A program made the translations under genes and the position numbers. Positions 1 through 9,670 of a stretch of DNA of 64,000 bases are shown here, piece by piece. The stretch's first letter is position 1. Every line of letters starts with the position of its first letter. The notes below the pieces were generated by a model that saw only the letters and a program-made list of their open reading frames with translations, was not told the DNA's origin and ran no database searches. Source of the stretch: Thermocoleostomius sinensis A174 (lineage in GTDB: Bacteria; Cyanobacteriota; Cyanobacteriia; Elainellales; Elainellaceae); NCBI RefSeq assembly GCF_026802175.1, contig NZ_CP113797.1, positions 5,495,026 to 5,559,025 on the forward strand, written 5' to 3'.

Positions 1-23
1 AATTATTTCGCTTTTTTAAAGTC

Positions 24-1190
24 ATGAAACTGGCAGCACGACTAGCAGAGATTACTCCGTCCTTAACCTTGGCGATCGATTCGAAGGCAAAGGCCATGAA
101 ACGGGATGGAGTCGATGTGATTAGCTTCAGCGTGGGGGAACCGGATTTTGATACCCCGGCTCACATTCGCTCTGCGGCGGAAGCGGCGTTGGAAGCGGGC
201 AAAACTCGCTATGGACCGGTGGCAGGAGAACCTCAATTGCGCGAGGCGATCGCTCACAAGCTGCAAACAGATAACAATCTCTGCTACGGCCCTGACAGCA
301 TTCTTGTTACCAATGGTGGCAAACATTCGCTGTTTAACTTGATGCTGGTGCTGATTGATCCAGGTGATGAGGTAATTATTCCTGCTCCTTATTGGGTTAG
401 TTATCCAGAAATGGTGAAGCTGGCTGGAGGTACACCAGTGATTGTGCCCACCACGATCGACAGTGGCTTCAAAATTAGCCCAGAGCAACTTCGACAAGTG
501 ATTACGCCTAAAACGAAACTGTTTGTACTTAACTCACCGTCTAATCCAACGGGGATGGTATACAGCCCGGATGAAGTGCGCGCTTTGGCGGAGGTGATTG
601 TAGAGCACGATATTTGGGTTGTGTCCGATGAAATTTACGAAAAAATTCTCTACGACGGAGCCGAACATCTCAGCATTGGGGCAGTGGGACCCGACGCATA
701 CGATCGCACTATTGTCAGCAGCGGTTTTGCCAAAACCTATGCCATGACCGGATGGCGCGTGGGGTTCTTGGCAGGGCCTCCGGAAATTATCAAAGCTGCT
801 AGCAAAATTCAGGGACACAGCACCTCGAATGTCTGCACCTTTGCTCAGTATGGAGCGATCGCTGCCTATGAACAGCCCCAAGATTGTGTCACGGAAATGG
901 TGCAAGCCTTTGCCGAACGGCGTCAAGTAGTGTTGGAGTATTTGAACGCCATTCCAGGGTTTACCTGTCCTCGTCCTGATGGAGCATTCTATGTCTTTCC
1001 CAGCATTCACAAAACGGGCATGAAGTCGCTGGATTTTTGCGAGTCTTTATTGGAAACAAAACAGGTAGCGGCTGTACCAGGAATTGCCTTTGGAGCCGAT
1101 GATTGTATCCGGCTTTCCTATGCCACCAGTCTGGACAATATCCGCCAAGGCATGGAGCGCTTAGCAGACTTTGTGCAAGCGTTGCTGTAA
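24..1190 (+). CDS. aspC: Aspartate aminotransferase, PLP-dependent class I
   Basis: This 388-residue protein is a fold-type I PLP aminotransferase that interconverts aspartate/2-oxoglutarate and oxaloacetate/glutamate (cyanobacterial members may also accept prephenate) in the cytosol. It starts with the family pattern [16 protein letters not shown] and has the SNPTG motif near residue 173. The Schiff-base lysine is K237 in [14 protein letters not shown], and the carboxylate-binding Arg lies in CIRLSYA near the C-terminus. Full length matches the family (about 390 residues). The ATG at 24 is the first start after the window edge and fits the usual N-terminus. A hairpin at 1211-1235 follows the stop. 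The next gene lies 188 bases away, so it is probably monocistronic on this side. Confidence 0.95.
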   Translation: MKLAARLAEITPSLTLAIDSKAKAMKRDGVDVISFSVGEPDFDTPAHIRSAAEAALEAGKTRYGPVAGEPQLREAIAHKLQTDNNLCYGPDSILVTNGGKHSLFNLMLVLIDPGDEVIIPAPYWVSYPEMVKLAGGTPVIVPTTIDSGFKISPEQLRQVITPKTKLFVLNSPSNPTGMVYSPDEVRALAEVIVEHDIWVVSDEIYEKILYDGAEHLSIGAVGPDAYDRTIVSSGFAKTYAMTGWRVGFLAGPPEIIKAASKIQGHSTSNVCTFAQYGAIAAYEQPQDCVTEMVQAFAERRQVVLEYLNAIPGFTCPRPDGAFYVFPSIHKTGMKSLDFCESLLETKQVAAVPGIAFGADDCIRLSYATSLDNIRQGMERLADFVQALL

Positions 1191-1210
1191 AACAGATTGC
1201 CAACATGAAA

Positions 1211-1235
1211 GGGTATACGTCGCGATCGTATACCC
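1211..1235. terminator. Perfect hairpin after aspC
   Basis: GGGTATACG at 1211-1219 and CGTATACCC at 1227-1235 form a 9-bp perfect stem with a 7-base loop, 21 bases after the aspC stop. No T-run follows, so it is a candidate 3' stabilising hairpin or a weak terminator. The half GTATAC is itself palindromic, so a protein-binding site is an alternative. Confidence 0.45.
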
Positions 1236-1378
1236 CGTGCTTGCCGATGCCGTAGATTGTCATTGCAGATCCGTGGTGAGCAGCCCTCGCCTGCAACGAC
1301 AATTCATCCTTCATCGGTCATGCAGAACCCATTGCTGGGTTACAGTTTTTGACCTTAACCGTAGCTGGAGGTTCCCCG

Positions 1379-2062
1379 ATGAAATTCAATGGTTCGATGA
1401 AAAGCTCATTTGTGACGATCGGGCTTCTGGTTTCAGCCACGCTGATTGCGGCTCCAGTAGGGTTGGCGCAAGCTCCCACGGAAACACCCACTGAGCAAGC
1501 TCCAACAGAACCAGTACCCACGGATCAACAGCCCATTGATCAAACGCCAGTAGAACCAGATCCGGTAGAAGCTCCAATCGAACAAGCTCCGGCAGAACAG
1601 AACTCTACAAGTCCAATTCCCGCCGATTACCAGGTGATTATGGGCGATGGCTGGTCATTTGCAGTGCCTTCCGACTGGCAAAATGCTCTCTCTTCGACGG
1701 CTGAACTGGGCGACGCTAGCATCGTGGCGCAACTGAATGACAACCAGAAGCAAACGGTGGTGAATTTGGTGACGCAAACCTATGACGGTAGCGGAGAAGA
1801 GTACATTCAACGCAGTGTTGCTACCCTCAACGACTTAGGCTTCACCGTCCATGCCCAAGACCCCATTTCCGTTTCAGGCTTTTCAGGAATGGCATTAGAA
1901 GTTAGCTTAACGGCTAGCGAAACTACGGTACGGTTGTGGCAACGCATGGTTGTCCGCAATGGTATGAGCTTTGCGTTGACCTGCGGCGGACCAGAGGCAA
2001 ATCTGGAAGCGGCTCAACCCATTTGTGCCAATATTCTCAATTCCTTCCAAGTTATTCCCTGA
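1379..2062 (+). CDS. Secreted hypothetical protein with Pro/Thr/Glu-rich linker
   Basis: I do not recognise a named family. The ATG at 1379 is preferred over the in-frame upstream start at 1349, because it puts a signal peptide at the N-terminus: a basic start, then a hydrophobic stretch ending in a likely cleavage at GLAQA near residue 32. Residues about 33-80 are a low-complexity repeat of APTE/PVEP type units. A folded domain of about 145 residues follows, starting at YQVIMGDGWSFAVPSDW. Its pattern (amphipathic start, F.VP..W, closing ILNSFQV) resembles small periplasmic PsbP/Mog1/DcrB-like domains; that is inference from pattern only. It contains two Cys near the end that could form a disulfide. 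Probable location is the periplasm or thylakoid lumen. Confidence 0.8.
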   Translation: MKFNGSMKSSFVTIGLLVSATLIAAPVGLAQAPTETPTEQAPTEPVPTDQQPIDQTPVEPDPVEAPIEQAPAEQNSTSPIPADYQVIMGDGWSFAVPSDWQNALSSTAELGDASIVAQLNDNQKQTVVNLVTQTYDGSGEEYIQRSVATLNDLGFTVHAQDPISVSGFSGMALEVSLTASETTVRLWQRMVVRNGMSFALTCGGPEANLEAAQPICANILNSFQVIP

Positions 2063-2153
2063 ATTTCGCATATAATCAGTTTCTCGCTGCTAGTTCTCAC
2101 CGCATCTATTCTGCGATCGAGCAGTCGGGCGTCTATCGCGCAGATTCTTCACT

Positions 2154-3518
2154 ATGTTGATCGATAAAACTGGCTTACTCCTCGATAATCCCAGTCAGCT
2201 AAATTACGGTATTGCCGTTACCGATGTCGATGGAGATGGAGCCTTTGAACTGTTTGTTGCCGGGTTTGGCAAGCGCAACTTAGTCCTAAAGTGGCAAGGA
2301 ACAGGCTTTGTCGATATTGCCAATGAAAGACTCGCGGACGCTGAGCGGCAGGCGATCGGGGTAGCAGCGGGCGATTTGGATGGCGACGGCCGCGAAGAAA
2401 TTTATGTGCTCAACACCGATGTCTTTGCCGGACGCAAGCAGTTTGGCGATCGATTGTTTGACTGGCAAGACGGTGCCTGGCACGATTTGTTCTCACTGCC
2501 GCAAAACTTAGATGCCCTAAATTTAACGGCGGGTCGATCAGTGGCTTGGATCGATCGACATGGAAATGGTCGCTATGGTTGTTTAGTGGCGAACTATGGC
2601 GGACCGATTCGGCTCTATGAGTTAAACAGCGATGGTATGTTGGCTGACATAGCCCGCGATGCAGGATTAGCCTTTATCACAGGAGGGCGAGGCATTGTCG
2701 CGTCGCCACTGGTGACAGAACGCATGGACATTTTTATGGCCAATGAAAACGGTGCCAATTTTTTGTTTCGCAATCAAGGTGATGGTACGTATGTGGATAT
2801 TGCGGCGATCGCTGGGGTCAGTGACCCTTACGAACACGGGCGCGGCATTGCGGTACTGGATGCGGATGGTGACGGTCGCCTTGATTTGGTCTATGGCAAC
2901 TGGGAGGGCCCGCATCGGCTGTATGCTCAGTATGCACCAGGCAAATTTCGCGATTTGGCTGCCAATGTGATGTCAATGCCGTCGCGGATTCGCACGGTGA
3001 TTGCGGCTGATTTTGACAACGACGGCTACGAAGAAATTTTCTTCAACAACATTGGTCAACCCAACCGTTTATTTGGCTGGCGGGATGGCAAATGGACAGC
3101 ACTTGACATTGCCGATGGATTGGAACCAAGAGGCTTGGGCACAGGCGCAGCAGTGGGCGATTTTGATGGCGATGGCCGCTTGGAACTGGTTGTGTCTCAT
3201 GGCGAATCTGCGGCTCAACCCCTGTCGCTGTACCACGCAATACCGAATCACAACTTCTGGCTGCGAGTATTACCATTAACCCCGCAGGGTGCTCCAGCCC
3301 GGGGCGCGATCGTCACTCTAACAGCAAACCACCGCACCCAAATTCGATCGATTGATGCAGGCAGCGGTTATCTTTGTCAGATGGAACCCGTGGCCCATTT
3401 TGGTTTAGGGCAGGTAGAGGCGATCGATGCGATCGAAGTGCGCTGGTTGGATGGCAGGATCACGCGAATCATGACCCCTGAGCCGAACCAAACAATACGG
3501 GTGCCCTATCCTCGCTAA
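2154..3518 (+). CDS. CRTAC1-family FG-GAP/VCBS repeat protein with ASPIC/UnbV C-terminus
   Basis: A 454-residue beta-propeller-type protein. At least five FG-GAP/VCBS units carry calcium-binding DxDxDG loops: DVDGDGAFELF, DLDGDGREEIY, DADGDGRLDLV, DFDNDGYEEIF and DFDGDGRLELV. The last 110 residues match the ASPIC/UnbV pattern (GARGA.V.L, GSGYLCQ, HFGLG, IEVRWLDGR). Eukaryotic CRTAC1 is secreted, and bacterial homologues are of unknown function. No signal peptide is visible at the ATG at 2154, which is odd for this family and may mean a cytosolic location or a non-classical route. No clear ribosome-binding site precedes the start. It is transcribed in the same direction as the preceding secreted protein, 91 bases downstream. 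Confidence 0.85.
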   Translation: MLIDKTGLLLDNPSQLNYGIAVTDVDGDGAFELFVAGFGKRNLVLKWQGTGFVDIANERLADAERQAIGVAAGDLDGDGREEIYVLNTDVFAGRKQFGDRLFDWQDGAWHDLFSLPQNLDALNLTAGRSVAWIDRHGNGRYGCLVANYGGPIRLYELNSDGMLADIARDAGLAFITGGRGIVASPLVTERMDIFMANENGANFLFRNQGDGTYVDIAAIAGVSDPYEHGRGIAVLDADGDGRLDLVYGNWEGPHRLYAQYAPGKFRDLAANVMSMPSRIRTVIAADFDNDGYEEIFFNNIGQPNRLFGWRDGKWTALDIADGLEPRGLGTGAAVGDFDGDGRLELVVSHGESAAQPLSLYHAIPNHNFWLRVLPLTPQGAPARGAIVTLTANHRTQIRSIDAGSGYLCQMEPVAHFGLGQVEAIDAIEVRWLDGRITRIMTPEPNQTIRVPYPR

Positions 3519-3554
3519 GTTTTTCCAGGTTACTAGTGATGAGATGGCGTAGCC

Positions 3555-4502
3555 CTACACTGCATCCACCATCATCTGAGCCACTTCCCGCATCCTATAC
3601 TTGGCTTGCCAACCCAGTTTTGCTTTCGCTTTTGCCGCATTGCCCCGACTCACAGCAATATCTGTGGGTCGAAATAAACTGCAATCCACTTCGATATGCT
3701 CTCGCCAATTTAACCCCAAGTAGCTAAACACCTCTGCCACAAACTCCTCCAGCGTATGCGACGAGCCAGTGGCAATCACATAATCATCGGGGTGATCTTG
3801 TTGCAGCATCAAATACATGGCTTCCACATATTCCGGCGACCAGCCCCAATCGCGCTGAATCGAAATATTGCCCAAACAGAGTTTGTTGGTTTTACCCGCC
3901 GCAATTTCATGGGCACAAGCCACAATTTTTTGAGTCACAAACCGCTGGGGCCGCAGTGGCGATTCGTGGTTAAATAAAATGCCAGAACAGGTAAAGAGAT
4001 CGTAAGCTTCACGGTAGTTGGCCACTTGCCAAAAAGCGGCTGCCTTAGCCACCGCATAGGGACTGCGAGGGCGAAATGGAGTTTCTTCGTCGGCTGCATC
4101 AGTCCCCGTATCGCCAAAACATTCACTGGAACCGGCATTGTAGAGTTTGATCGGGTTTCCAATAAAGCGAATCGCTTCTAAGAGATTCAGCGTTCCCAGG
4201 GTAATGCTTTCCATTGTTTCTACGGGTAGCTCGAAGGAAAGCCCCACCGAGGTTTGCCCCGCAAGATTATAAATTTCATCCGGCTGAATTTTTTTGATGA
4301 CCTGAAGCACGCTGCGGAAGTCATTCAGAGCCATGGAGCAGGTTTTAATCCGATCGCGGATACCCAACCGCACCAAATTGCGGAACGTAGACATCTGGGC
4401 ATCTCGTGAAGTGCCATAGACGCAGTACCCCTGGTTGAGTAACAGTTGCGCTAGATAAGCACCATCTTGTCCAGAAATGCCACAAATCAGGGCTGTTTTC
4501 AT
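3555..4502 (-). CDS. gmd: GDP-mannose 4,6-dehydratase
   Basis: A 315-residue extended SDR enzyme that converts GDP-D-mannose to GDP-4-dehydro-6-deoxy-mannose, the first step to GDP-fucose/rhamnose for surface polysaccharides. The Rossmann NADP motif GISGQDGAYLA is at residues 8-18. The SSE motif (YNAGSSECFG) and the catalytic YAVAK (near residue 150) are intact, and RPTDIAVSRGNAAKAK is the usual C-terminal signature. It is slightly shorter than the 325-370 residues common in the family, with the shortening at the C-terminus. No fucose synthase neighbour is present here; the other sugar genes in the window are dispersed. The ATG at 4502 is the natural start. Confidence 0.93.
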   Translation of the reverse strand: MKTALICGISGQDGAYLAQLLLNQGYCVYGTSRDAQMSTFRNLVRLGIRDRIKTCSMALNDFRSVLQVIKKIQPDEIYNLAGQTSVGLSFELPVETMESITLGTLNLLEAIRFIGNPIKLYNAGSSECFGDTGTDAADEETPFRPRSPYAVAKAAAFWQVANYREAYDLFTCSGILFNHESPLRPQRFVTQKIVACAHEIAAGKTNKLCLGNISIQRDWGWSPEYVEAMYLMLQQDHPDDYVIATGSSHTLEEFVAEVFSYLGLNWREHIEVDCSLFRPTDIAVSRGNAAKAKAKLGWQAKYRMREVAQMMVDAV

Positions 4503-4531
4503 CGCTTAAATCGGGGGTAGACATGAAGAAT

Positions 4532-4567
4532 CAGAAGGGTAGACTCAGTTCGCCTTCAGCCCTTCTG
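4532..4567. terminator. Hairpin between the small membrane gene and gmd
   Basis: CAGAAGGG (4532-4539) and CCCTTCTG (4560-4567) form an 8-bp stem with a 20-base loop. It lies just downstream of the minus-strand gene ending at 4574 and 30 bases upstream of the gmd start, so it could end the upstream transcript or shape the gmd leader. There is no T-run on the minus strand. Confidence 0.35.
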
Positions 4568-4573
4568 TTCCTA

Positions 4574-4954
4574 TCATTCCCCTAGGTTCGGCTCTTCACT
4601 CAGCGGCTGAGCTTTCTCGATCGTAAACGAGATCGATCGCGGTGCTGGTGAAGTAAAGTTAGGCAATTGCACCCCCGGATAGTGGCGTGGCGGTGCGACT
4701 GTTGGCGGCGGAAAAGCGGGATGCGCAGAGGGTTGATCGATCGCTGGGGTCGATTTGGGTGGAGCAGCGGGTGGCATAGCCTGCCATTGGGTTTGTTTGG
4801 GCAAAACCTTGTTGGCGTTAGACGCCACCGCTAGCAGTGCTCCAGTGATCACAAACACAGGCATGGGCAATGTTACCCCTTGCAGCCATTGGTAAAGTTC
4901 TGCCGCTCCAAAGAAGGCCAAACAACACACGATCCACACTTGCATCAGTTTCAT
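4574..4954 (-). CDS. Small hypothetical membrane protein with proline-rich tail
   Basis: A 126-residue protein of no recognised family. Residues 4-20 and 28-48 are hydrophobic and could form two membrane spans separated by a short WLQG turn. Residues about 60-115 are rich in Pro and Ala (PPAAPPKS, PPPTVAPPRHYPG), typical of a flexible tail. The ATG start at 4954 gives the hydrophobic N-terminus directly. It lies upstream of gmd on the same strand, 71 bases away, and may be cotranscribed with it unless the intervening hairpin terminates. Function unknown. Confidence 0.65.
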   Translation of the reverse strand: MKLMQVWIVCCLAFFGAAELYQWLQGVTLPMPVFVITGALLAVASNANKVLPKQTQWQAMPPAAPPKSTPAIDQPSAHPAFPPPTVAPPRHYPGVQLPNFTSPAPRSISFTIEKAQPLSEEPNLGE

Positions 4955-5089
4955 GCGATCGATTCACACTCCCTTTATCCAGCGTCCAATCTAGAATAGA
5001 CGAGAGGCGGAGCCTTCAAACCGAAGCCCCAAAATTCTTCAATTTTGCTTATCATCTCTGTAGAGTCAGAATCATAGTTTTGGCATCTA

Positions 5090-7567
5090 CTAGATAGAAG
5101 GAGTCTCATCAGCAGATGGTTTTGGGGCTATCTGCTCTTCTGGGGGAAAAACCGGACTTGTTTCTGCACCCGGTTGGGCATCGATCGGGTTGCTGCTGCC
5201 GGGTTGGGGTGATCTGAGGGATGCATTGCTGCAAGCTGCTTTCAAAGCAGGATCACTGTTAAGTTGTAGGGCGCTACCAAGTGAAGCACGATATCGATTG
5301 CTCGGAATCCACCCTGCTTCTCCTACCAATAAATTTTGAGGTTCAGTTGAGATTGGCTGTTTTTGAGCTTTCTGAACCCGGTTAGAGTCTAGTGAATCTA
5401 TAAATTGTGCGCTATCGGACACATCGGGTCCAACATCTGGCGAAACATCTGTAACAGGTGTATCAGCAGGAGTTGCAGCCGAAACATCACACACCTTTAA
5501 CCGCACCCAATCTTCATTCCTAAAGCTTGTCCGGGCAATCTCATGCACAACGCTACCCGTCACAATCTGCCGATCGAATTGTTGGGTTGTCAAACTAGAC
5601 GCGACTAGAATATCCGTACTGGCTTGCAGCGGTTCAGTAAAGATGGGTGGTTCTTCTCTGCGAGCCGAAGAAGATGGCGATGAAGTAGTTCGATCGGACG
5701 GAGAATTAGCGGGGAATGGCGAATTTGGCGGCTCAGCATTCGTGACGGGAGAATTTGGGAAACGCAACAGTCGCATGGGTGCCATTAACAGGGCCGCGAT
5801 CGCCAGCAAAACCCCACCTGAGAGCAGAATGCCCAAAATCAGCGGCCACAAGCTTGACCGCTTACCATCTTTGGGTTCGATTTGTCGAGTCGGAATTGAG
5901 CTTAAAGTCGATGTAGGTTGCAACTCGGAAGGATGAGATGTTCGAGTCCCTACCGTGACTGGGGCAACCGCACGAGTGCGCAATGAAGGCGATTGCAGCG
6001 TTGTCGAAGACTGCGTCGTGGTTTGGAGGGCAGAAGATTTGGCGCCTGTCACTTTGCAGTGAATAATGCCAACCGTCGAGTTATCGTAGCCATTTTGAGT
6101 ATTGGCAATTTCAATCAACTGCTTGCTGACCGTTTGCAGATCCTTTCGACCATTGAGCAGCGGCAGAATTACGCTGTCCCAATGCTTTTCCACTTGATCG
6201 TTGTCACTGAGTCCATCCGAGCACAGCAGAAACACGCTGTCATCGTCCAAAATGAAGCGCTGCACCGTTGGATAGAGATTGCTGGCGCTGCCCATGCCCA
6301 ACGCTTGCACCAACGATCCTGCACTCGGTTGCTGTAATGCTTGAGGATAGCTACTATAGCCCAGTCGTACCTCTCGCGATGCCACATCATCATCCTGCGT
6401 AATCTGGTGGCATCCCCACCGGGTAATTAGGTAAGCGCGGCTGTCTCCCACATGGGTAATGTATAGCTCATGAGACCGTATCAAGGCCATAACCACAGTG
6501 GTGCCCATGCGCTGGCGATCAAACCGTTGTTCTTGATCGTTTTGTTGGCTGATTAAATCATTCGCAGTGGCAACGGCTCGTTCTAACCCCATTTCCAGCG
6601 CAACAGCATCGAGTTGATCGGAATTTAGCGCTTTTACAGTTTGTTCAAGCGATTTAATAGCCAGGCTAGATGCCACGTCGCCGCCTTGATGACCGCCAAT
6701 GCCATCACAAACGATCACCAGTGGGTCGGCCGGTGGAACTGTTGCTTGGGTTCCACTTTCCGGATAACAAGCGTCTTCATTCCGAGCACGGCTAGGGCCT
6801 TGATCGGTGCGAGTAGCAATGTAAATTTCGCGGGTTTGTTGCGAGTGCCCCAAGCTAGCGATCGAGCCATCTATGTACTCAATGAGGGTTTCTGCATTGC
6901 GAATACTTCCCTGGCTCAAGTCTTGAACAAGCTGCTGTAGTGGAGCTTGAACTTCAGGTTGCGCCGTTTTTACAAGCGGCAACAAAAAGTCTCCTAGGGC
7001 GGACAGTGAAACCGCATGCTGATCAAACTGTAGTTCTCGTAGCCGGACGATCGGGCCTTCGACTCGCAGCAAGTCCCAATTCAACAAACTAGAAGCAACT
7101 CCCTCAGTGCTCGCATAATCCCACAAAGTTGCTAACTGCCAGAGCCAATTTAACTGGCGTAGCGCCGAAGCCGTCTGCCACAGATCCGCCAAGCTGGGTA
7201 GAAGTTGAACGTCCGCTGCTGCGTCTATTGACGCTTGGTTTAGCACAACCCCTCGTTTTGCTAGGACCTTGGGTTCACAGAGAGGTGCTTGATCAAGCAG
7301 CAGCAACGTTGAACTGGGAGCATCCCCTGCAAACTCAATCCAATCGTAAACTTGAGGGATGTGCAGTTGATTCGGGGAAAGTTTCAAATATGGAATACAG
7401 AATTCAGGAATTTCATCTAAGTTACCAGGCAGCAACGCTGGCTTCGTGTCCAGGAAGATTTGCGGACCCTTGCACAAATAACGGTCAGCTAAGACATCCC
7501 CGGCGTTGAAGGTTGCGGCACTGTCACCGACCGCCCATAAGTAGCGACTCATTAATGGTGTGGACAC
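5090..7567 (-). CDS. PP2C-type Ser/Thr phosphatase with kinase-like N-terminus, TM segment and extracytoplasmic tail
   Basis: An 825-residue multidomain protein. Residues about 255-500 form a PPM/PP2C phosphatase with metal-binding and catalytic motifs: RARNEDACYP, VCDGIGGHQGGD, GTTVVMALI, HVGDSRAYLI, LLCSDGLSDND and DNSTVGII. It should dephosphorylate Ser/Thr proteins in an Mn/Mg-dependent way. The first 240 residues contain a pattern resembling a degenerate protein kinase: LADRYLCKGPQIF at the start, and later QLATLWDYASTEGV followed by LLNWDLLRVEG in place of a catalytic loop. This pseudokinase reading is inference. One membrane helix lies near residues 575-600 (LWPLILGILLSGG). It is followed by a Pro/Ser linker and a C-terminal region with an SH3-like pattern (GSVVHEIARTSFRNEDWVRLK). 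The ATG six codons in (7552) is an equally good start. Confidence 0.88.
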   Translation of the reverse strand: MSTPLMSRYLWAVGDSAATFNAGDVLADRYLCKGPQIFLDTKPALLPGNLDEIPEFCIPYLKLSPNQLHIPQVYDWIEFAGDAPSSTLLLLDQAPLCEPKVLAKRGVVLNQASIDAAADVQLLPSLADLWQTASALRQLNWLWQLATLWDYASTEGVASSLLNWDLLRVEGPIVRLRELQFDQHAVSLSALGDFLLPLVKTAQPEVQAPLQQLVQDLSQGSIRNAETLIEYIDGSIASLGHSQQTREIYIATRTDQGPSRARNEDACYPESGTQATVPPADPLVIVCDGIGGHQGGDVASSLAIKSLEQTVKALNSDQLDAVALEMGLERAVATANDLISQQNDQEQRFDRQRMGTTVVMALIRSHELYITHVGDSRAYLITRWGCHQITQDDDVASREVRLGYSSYPQALQQPSAGSLVQALGMGSASNLYPTVQRFILDDDSVFLLCSDGLSDNDQVEKHWDSVILPLLNGRKDLQTVSKQLIEIANTQNGYDNSTVGIIHCKVTGAKSSALQTTTQSSTTLQSPSLRTRAVAPVTVGTRTSHPSELQPTSTLSSIPTRQIEPKDGKRSSLWPLILGILLSGGVLLAIAALLMAPMRLLRFPNSPVTNAEPPNSPFPANSPSDRTTSSPSSSARREEPPIFTEPLQASTDILVASSLTTQQFDRQIVTGSVVHEIARTSFRNEDWVRLKVCDVSAATPADTPVTDVSPDVGPDVSDSAQFIDSLDSNRVQKAQKQPISTEPQNLLVGEAGWIPSNRYRASLGSALQLNSDPALKAACSNASLRSPQPGSSNPIDAQPGAETSPVFPPEEQIAPKPSADETPSI

Positions 7568-7828
7568 GTCTGGCAGAACTTAAAGGATCTTCAGAATGTA
7601 GGAGTCTAACTGCTGCATCGGGGCAAAAGAGTAGCGTGCTCGGCTCGGCTGAAATACCTTCTAGAACGATCGCAGTCATACCAGGATATCCCAGACTCTT
7701 GCCGTCTTGCAGTACTTACACTGAAGAATTTACAGGAAACACGCAAGTAGCACGCTCTCACCAACTTGCAACACGCGAACGTTGATCCCCAACCAATCAG
7801 TTGCCCCTCACTAGTATGTCTTCACAAG

Positions 7829-8206
7829 CTAACCCTCGTTCTTCGGAATGGCCAAGTGATTTCCTTCAGATGGCTCAGCGTCAACCCTCGGCAAACCCAA
7901 GCTATAGTTGAGGACGCGGCTGTTGAGATTGTAAGAAATTGCGCCAGCTTGTAAGAGCGATCGAACAAAATGTTCCAAATCAGAGCCAATTCGTCGCAAA
8001 TTATAATCTGTTAAATCGGCACCTGCGTAAGCCGCCACCAATTCTTCAAATTTTTGGTATACCTGTTTCAGGGCGTCGTCGTTCCAAAGTAGCTCATCGT
8101 CTGGATCGACATCGATCGTGAGCCGATCAGGACTAGGAACTAGTTCATCATTCTGAACTTCGGCCGCAAAGATGCGAATGTGACGAGTTGTTGACTTAAG
8201 CAGCAT
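7829..8206 (-). CDS. ndhM: NAD(P)H-quinone oxidoreductase subunit M
   Basis: A 125-residue hydrophilic subunit of the cyanobacterial/chloroplast NDH-1 complex. NdhM sits in the peripheral arm (subcomplex A) that docks ferredoxin, and serves respiration, cyclic electron flow and CO2 uptake. It was recognised from the strongly conserved blocks [47 protein letters not shown] and [17 protein letters not shown]. The ATG at 8206 gives the standard N-terminus MLLKSTTRH; the in-frame start at 8227 would add seven unconserved residues. It stands alone, facing away from the next plus-strand gene. The NDH-1MS operon of this genome lies 37 kb away at 44.8-50.0 kb. Confidence 0.93.
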   Translation of the reverse strand: MLLKSTTRHIRIFAAEVQNDELVPSPDRLTIDVDPDDELLWNDDALKQVYQKFEELVAAYAGADLTDYNLRRIGSDLEHFVRSLLQAGAISYNLNSRVLNYSLGLPRVDAEPSEGNHLAIPKNEG

Positions 8207-8597
8207 AGAGTCTCGGATTGAACGCACTAATCATAACGTTATCTTACAGGTAGGTAGGCGGCGATTGCGTTGCATTTTCTGATAAAACTCATTCACGAAT
8301 CCACCATGAATCAAATTGCTGAGGACGATTCCCTCAATTGTCTCTAAATTTTATCCTTCTAAGGAAATATTGCCTAAGATAAAAAGGTGGTTAGACTGGT
8401 AGGTTGAAAATGATTTTAGTTAACCATCAGTGATGAAGATTGATTAGCTGTGGAACTGCAACAACATTCGAACCTGCACTATCCCAAGGAGTTGCTGAGA
8501 GCAATCACTTGATACTCAATCGATAGTCTCCTTTTGAACCCCAACGCCGCCTGTATATAAGCAATTGTTCTCAGTCCTGAACAAAGGAAAATTACGC
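8207..8597. other. Divergent intergenic region, ndhM / DUF4230 gene
   Basis: 390 bases carry the promoters of both flanking genes. I see no coding potential. The only structure noted is a 6-bp inverted repeat TGGTTA/TAACCA in the middle, too weak to call a site. A ribosome-binding site, AAAGGA, precedes the ATG at 8598. Confidence 0.5.
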
Positions 8598-9668
8598 ATG
8601 GGTACATATCGATATCAAGGTCATCAGGATGGTAAACTGCGAAACTACAGCAATGTTCAAGATCCTCCCCCTAAACCCATTCAAGAATTGCCTGACGATT
8701 CTTCGTCTCCCCATTCTTCCAATCAAGATTGGCATACCTATGAACTGCTCCAAGACTGGCAAGTTCAGGACAAGCCACAAACTCGCCGCAAACGTCATAA
8801 CTGGTTGAAAGTTGGAAAGCAGGTTGGGTCTACCATGAAAAACCTGTCTGTTGTTGTCACTGGGGGGGTTGTTGTTGTATCTACAGTGGCGTTGGTCAGC
8901 GTTTGGCGATCAGGATCACAGTTTTTAGATAGTGTTTTTGCCCGCTTCAACCAACCTCAGCCTGAGCCTACGATCGATATGCAGCCCGTTTTGGTGCAGC
9001 AATTACGTAACGCCAGCGAACTGACCACGGCTGTTTTCGCGATGCAAACCGTAGTGCCTGCTAGCCGCGATCGAACCTTTGGGGGATATGTGATTGGTCG
9101 TACAACTATGCTCTATATCGCCTATGGAGAGGTGCGAGCAGGTGTCGATTTGGGTAACTTACGCCCCGAAGATGTGCAAGTGAATGGCAGCAGCATTAGT
9201 GTGCTTTTACCGCCTCCACGCATCCTTGACAGCAAAGTCGATGTGACCCGTTCAAAAATTTACGATTACGATCGAGGATTTTTAGGTCTAGGTCCAGACG
9301 CCGCTCCACAACTGCAAGAATTTGCTCAGCAGGAAACGCTAGCACAAATTGTACAAACGGCGTGCAGTCATGGAGTATTACAAACAGCAAACGATCGAGC
9401 CAAGTTGACCGTTAGTCAGCTACTCATGACCGCAGGTTATACCACTTCTACCGTAGAAACTCAGGAACCAGCCGTAGACGCTTGTGCCACAGCGGTTCCA
9501 GCTACCACTGCGCCGATTGACCCAGCACCTTCAGATAATCCAGCGGCTCCTATGCCATCGGCTAACTCCACCCAGCCCAATTCGATCGAACCTGCAACAC
9601 CGCCCGAATCATCGATTCAGCCAAATGCTCTTGAGCCATCGCAACTGGAATCTGCCTCACCTCAATAA
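8598..9668 (+). CDS. DUF4230 family membrane-anchored protein
   Basis: A 356-residue protein. The ATG at 8598 is chosen over the upstream in-frame start at 8565, because AAAGGA lies 11-16 bases before it. Residues 1-80 are polar, and one membrane helix lies near residues 83-105 (VVVTGGVVVVSTVALVSVW). A DUF4230-like domain follows at about 125-285, with the family features RNASELTTAVF, MLYIAYGEVRAGVDL, VLLPPPRILDSKVD and YDYDRGFLGLGPDAAPQLQ. The C-terminal 70 residues are Pro/Ser/Asn-rich low complexity. DUF4230 proteins have no established activity. The stop codon is followed at once by a tandem 12-base repeat. Confidence 0.85.
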   Translation: MGTYRYQGHQDGKLRNYSNVQDPPPKPIQELPDDSSSPHSSNQDWHTYELLQDWQVQDKPQTRRKRHNWLKVGKQVGSTMKNLSVVVTGGVVVVSTVALVSVWRSGSQFLDSVFARFNQPQPEPTIDMQPVLVQQLRNASELTTAVFAMQTVVPASRDRTFGGYVIGRTTMLYIAYGEVRAGVDLGNLRPEDVQVNGSSISVLLPPPRILDSKVDVTRSKIYDYDRGFLGLGPDAAPQLQEFAQQETLAQIVQTACSHGVLQTANDRAKLTVSQLLMTAGYTTSTVETQEPAVDACATAVPATTAPIDPAPSDNPAAPMPSANSTQPNSIEPATPPESSIQPNALEPSQLESASPQ

Positions 9669-9670
9669 GC

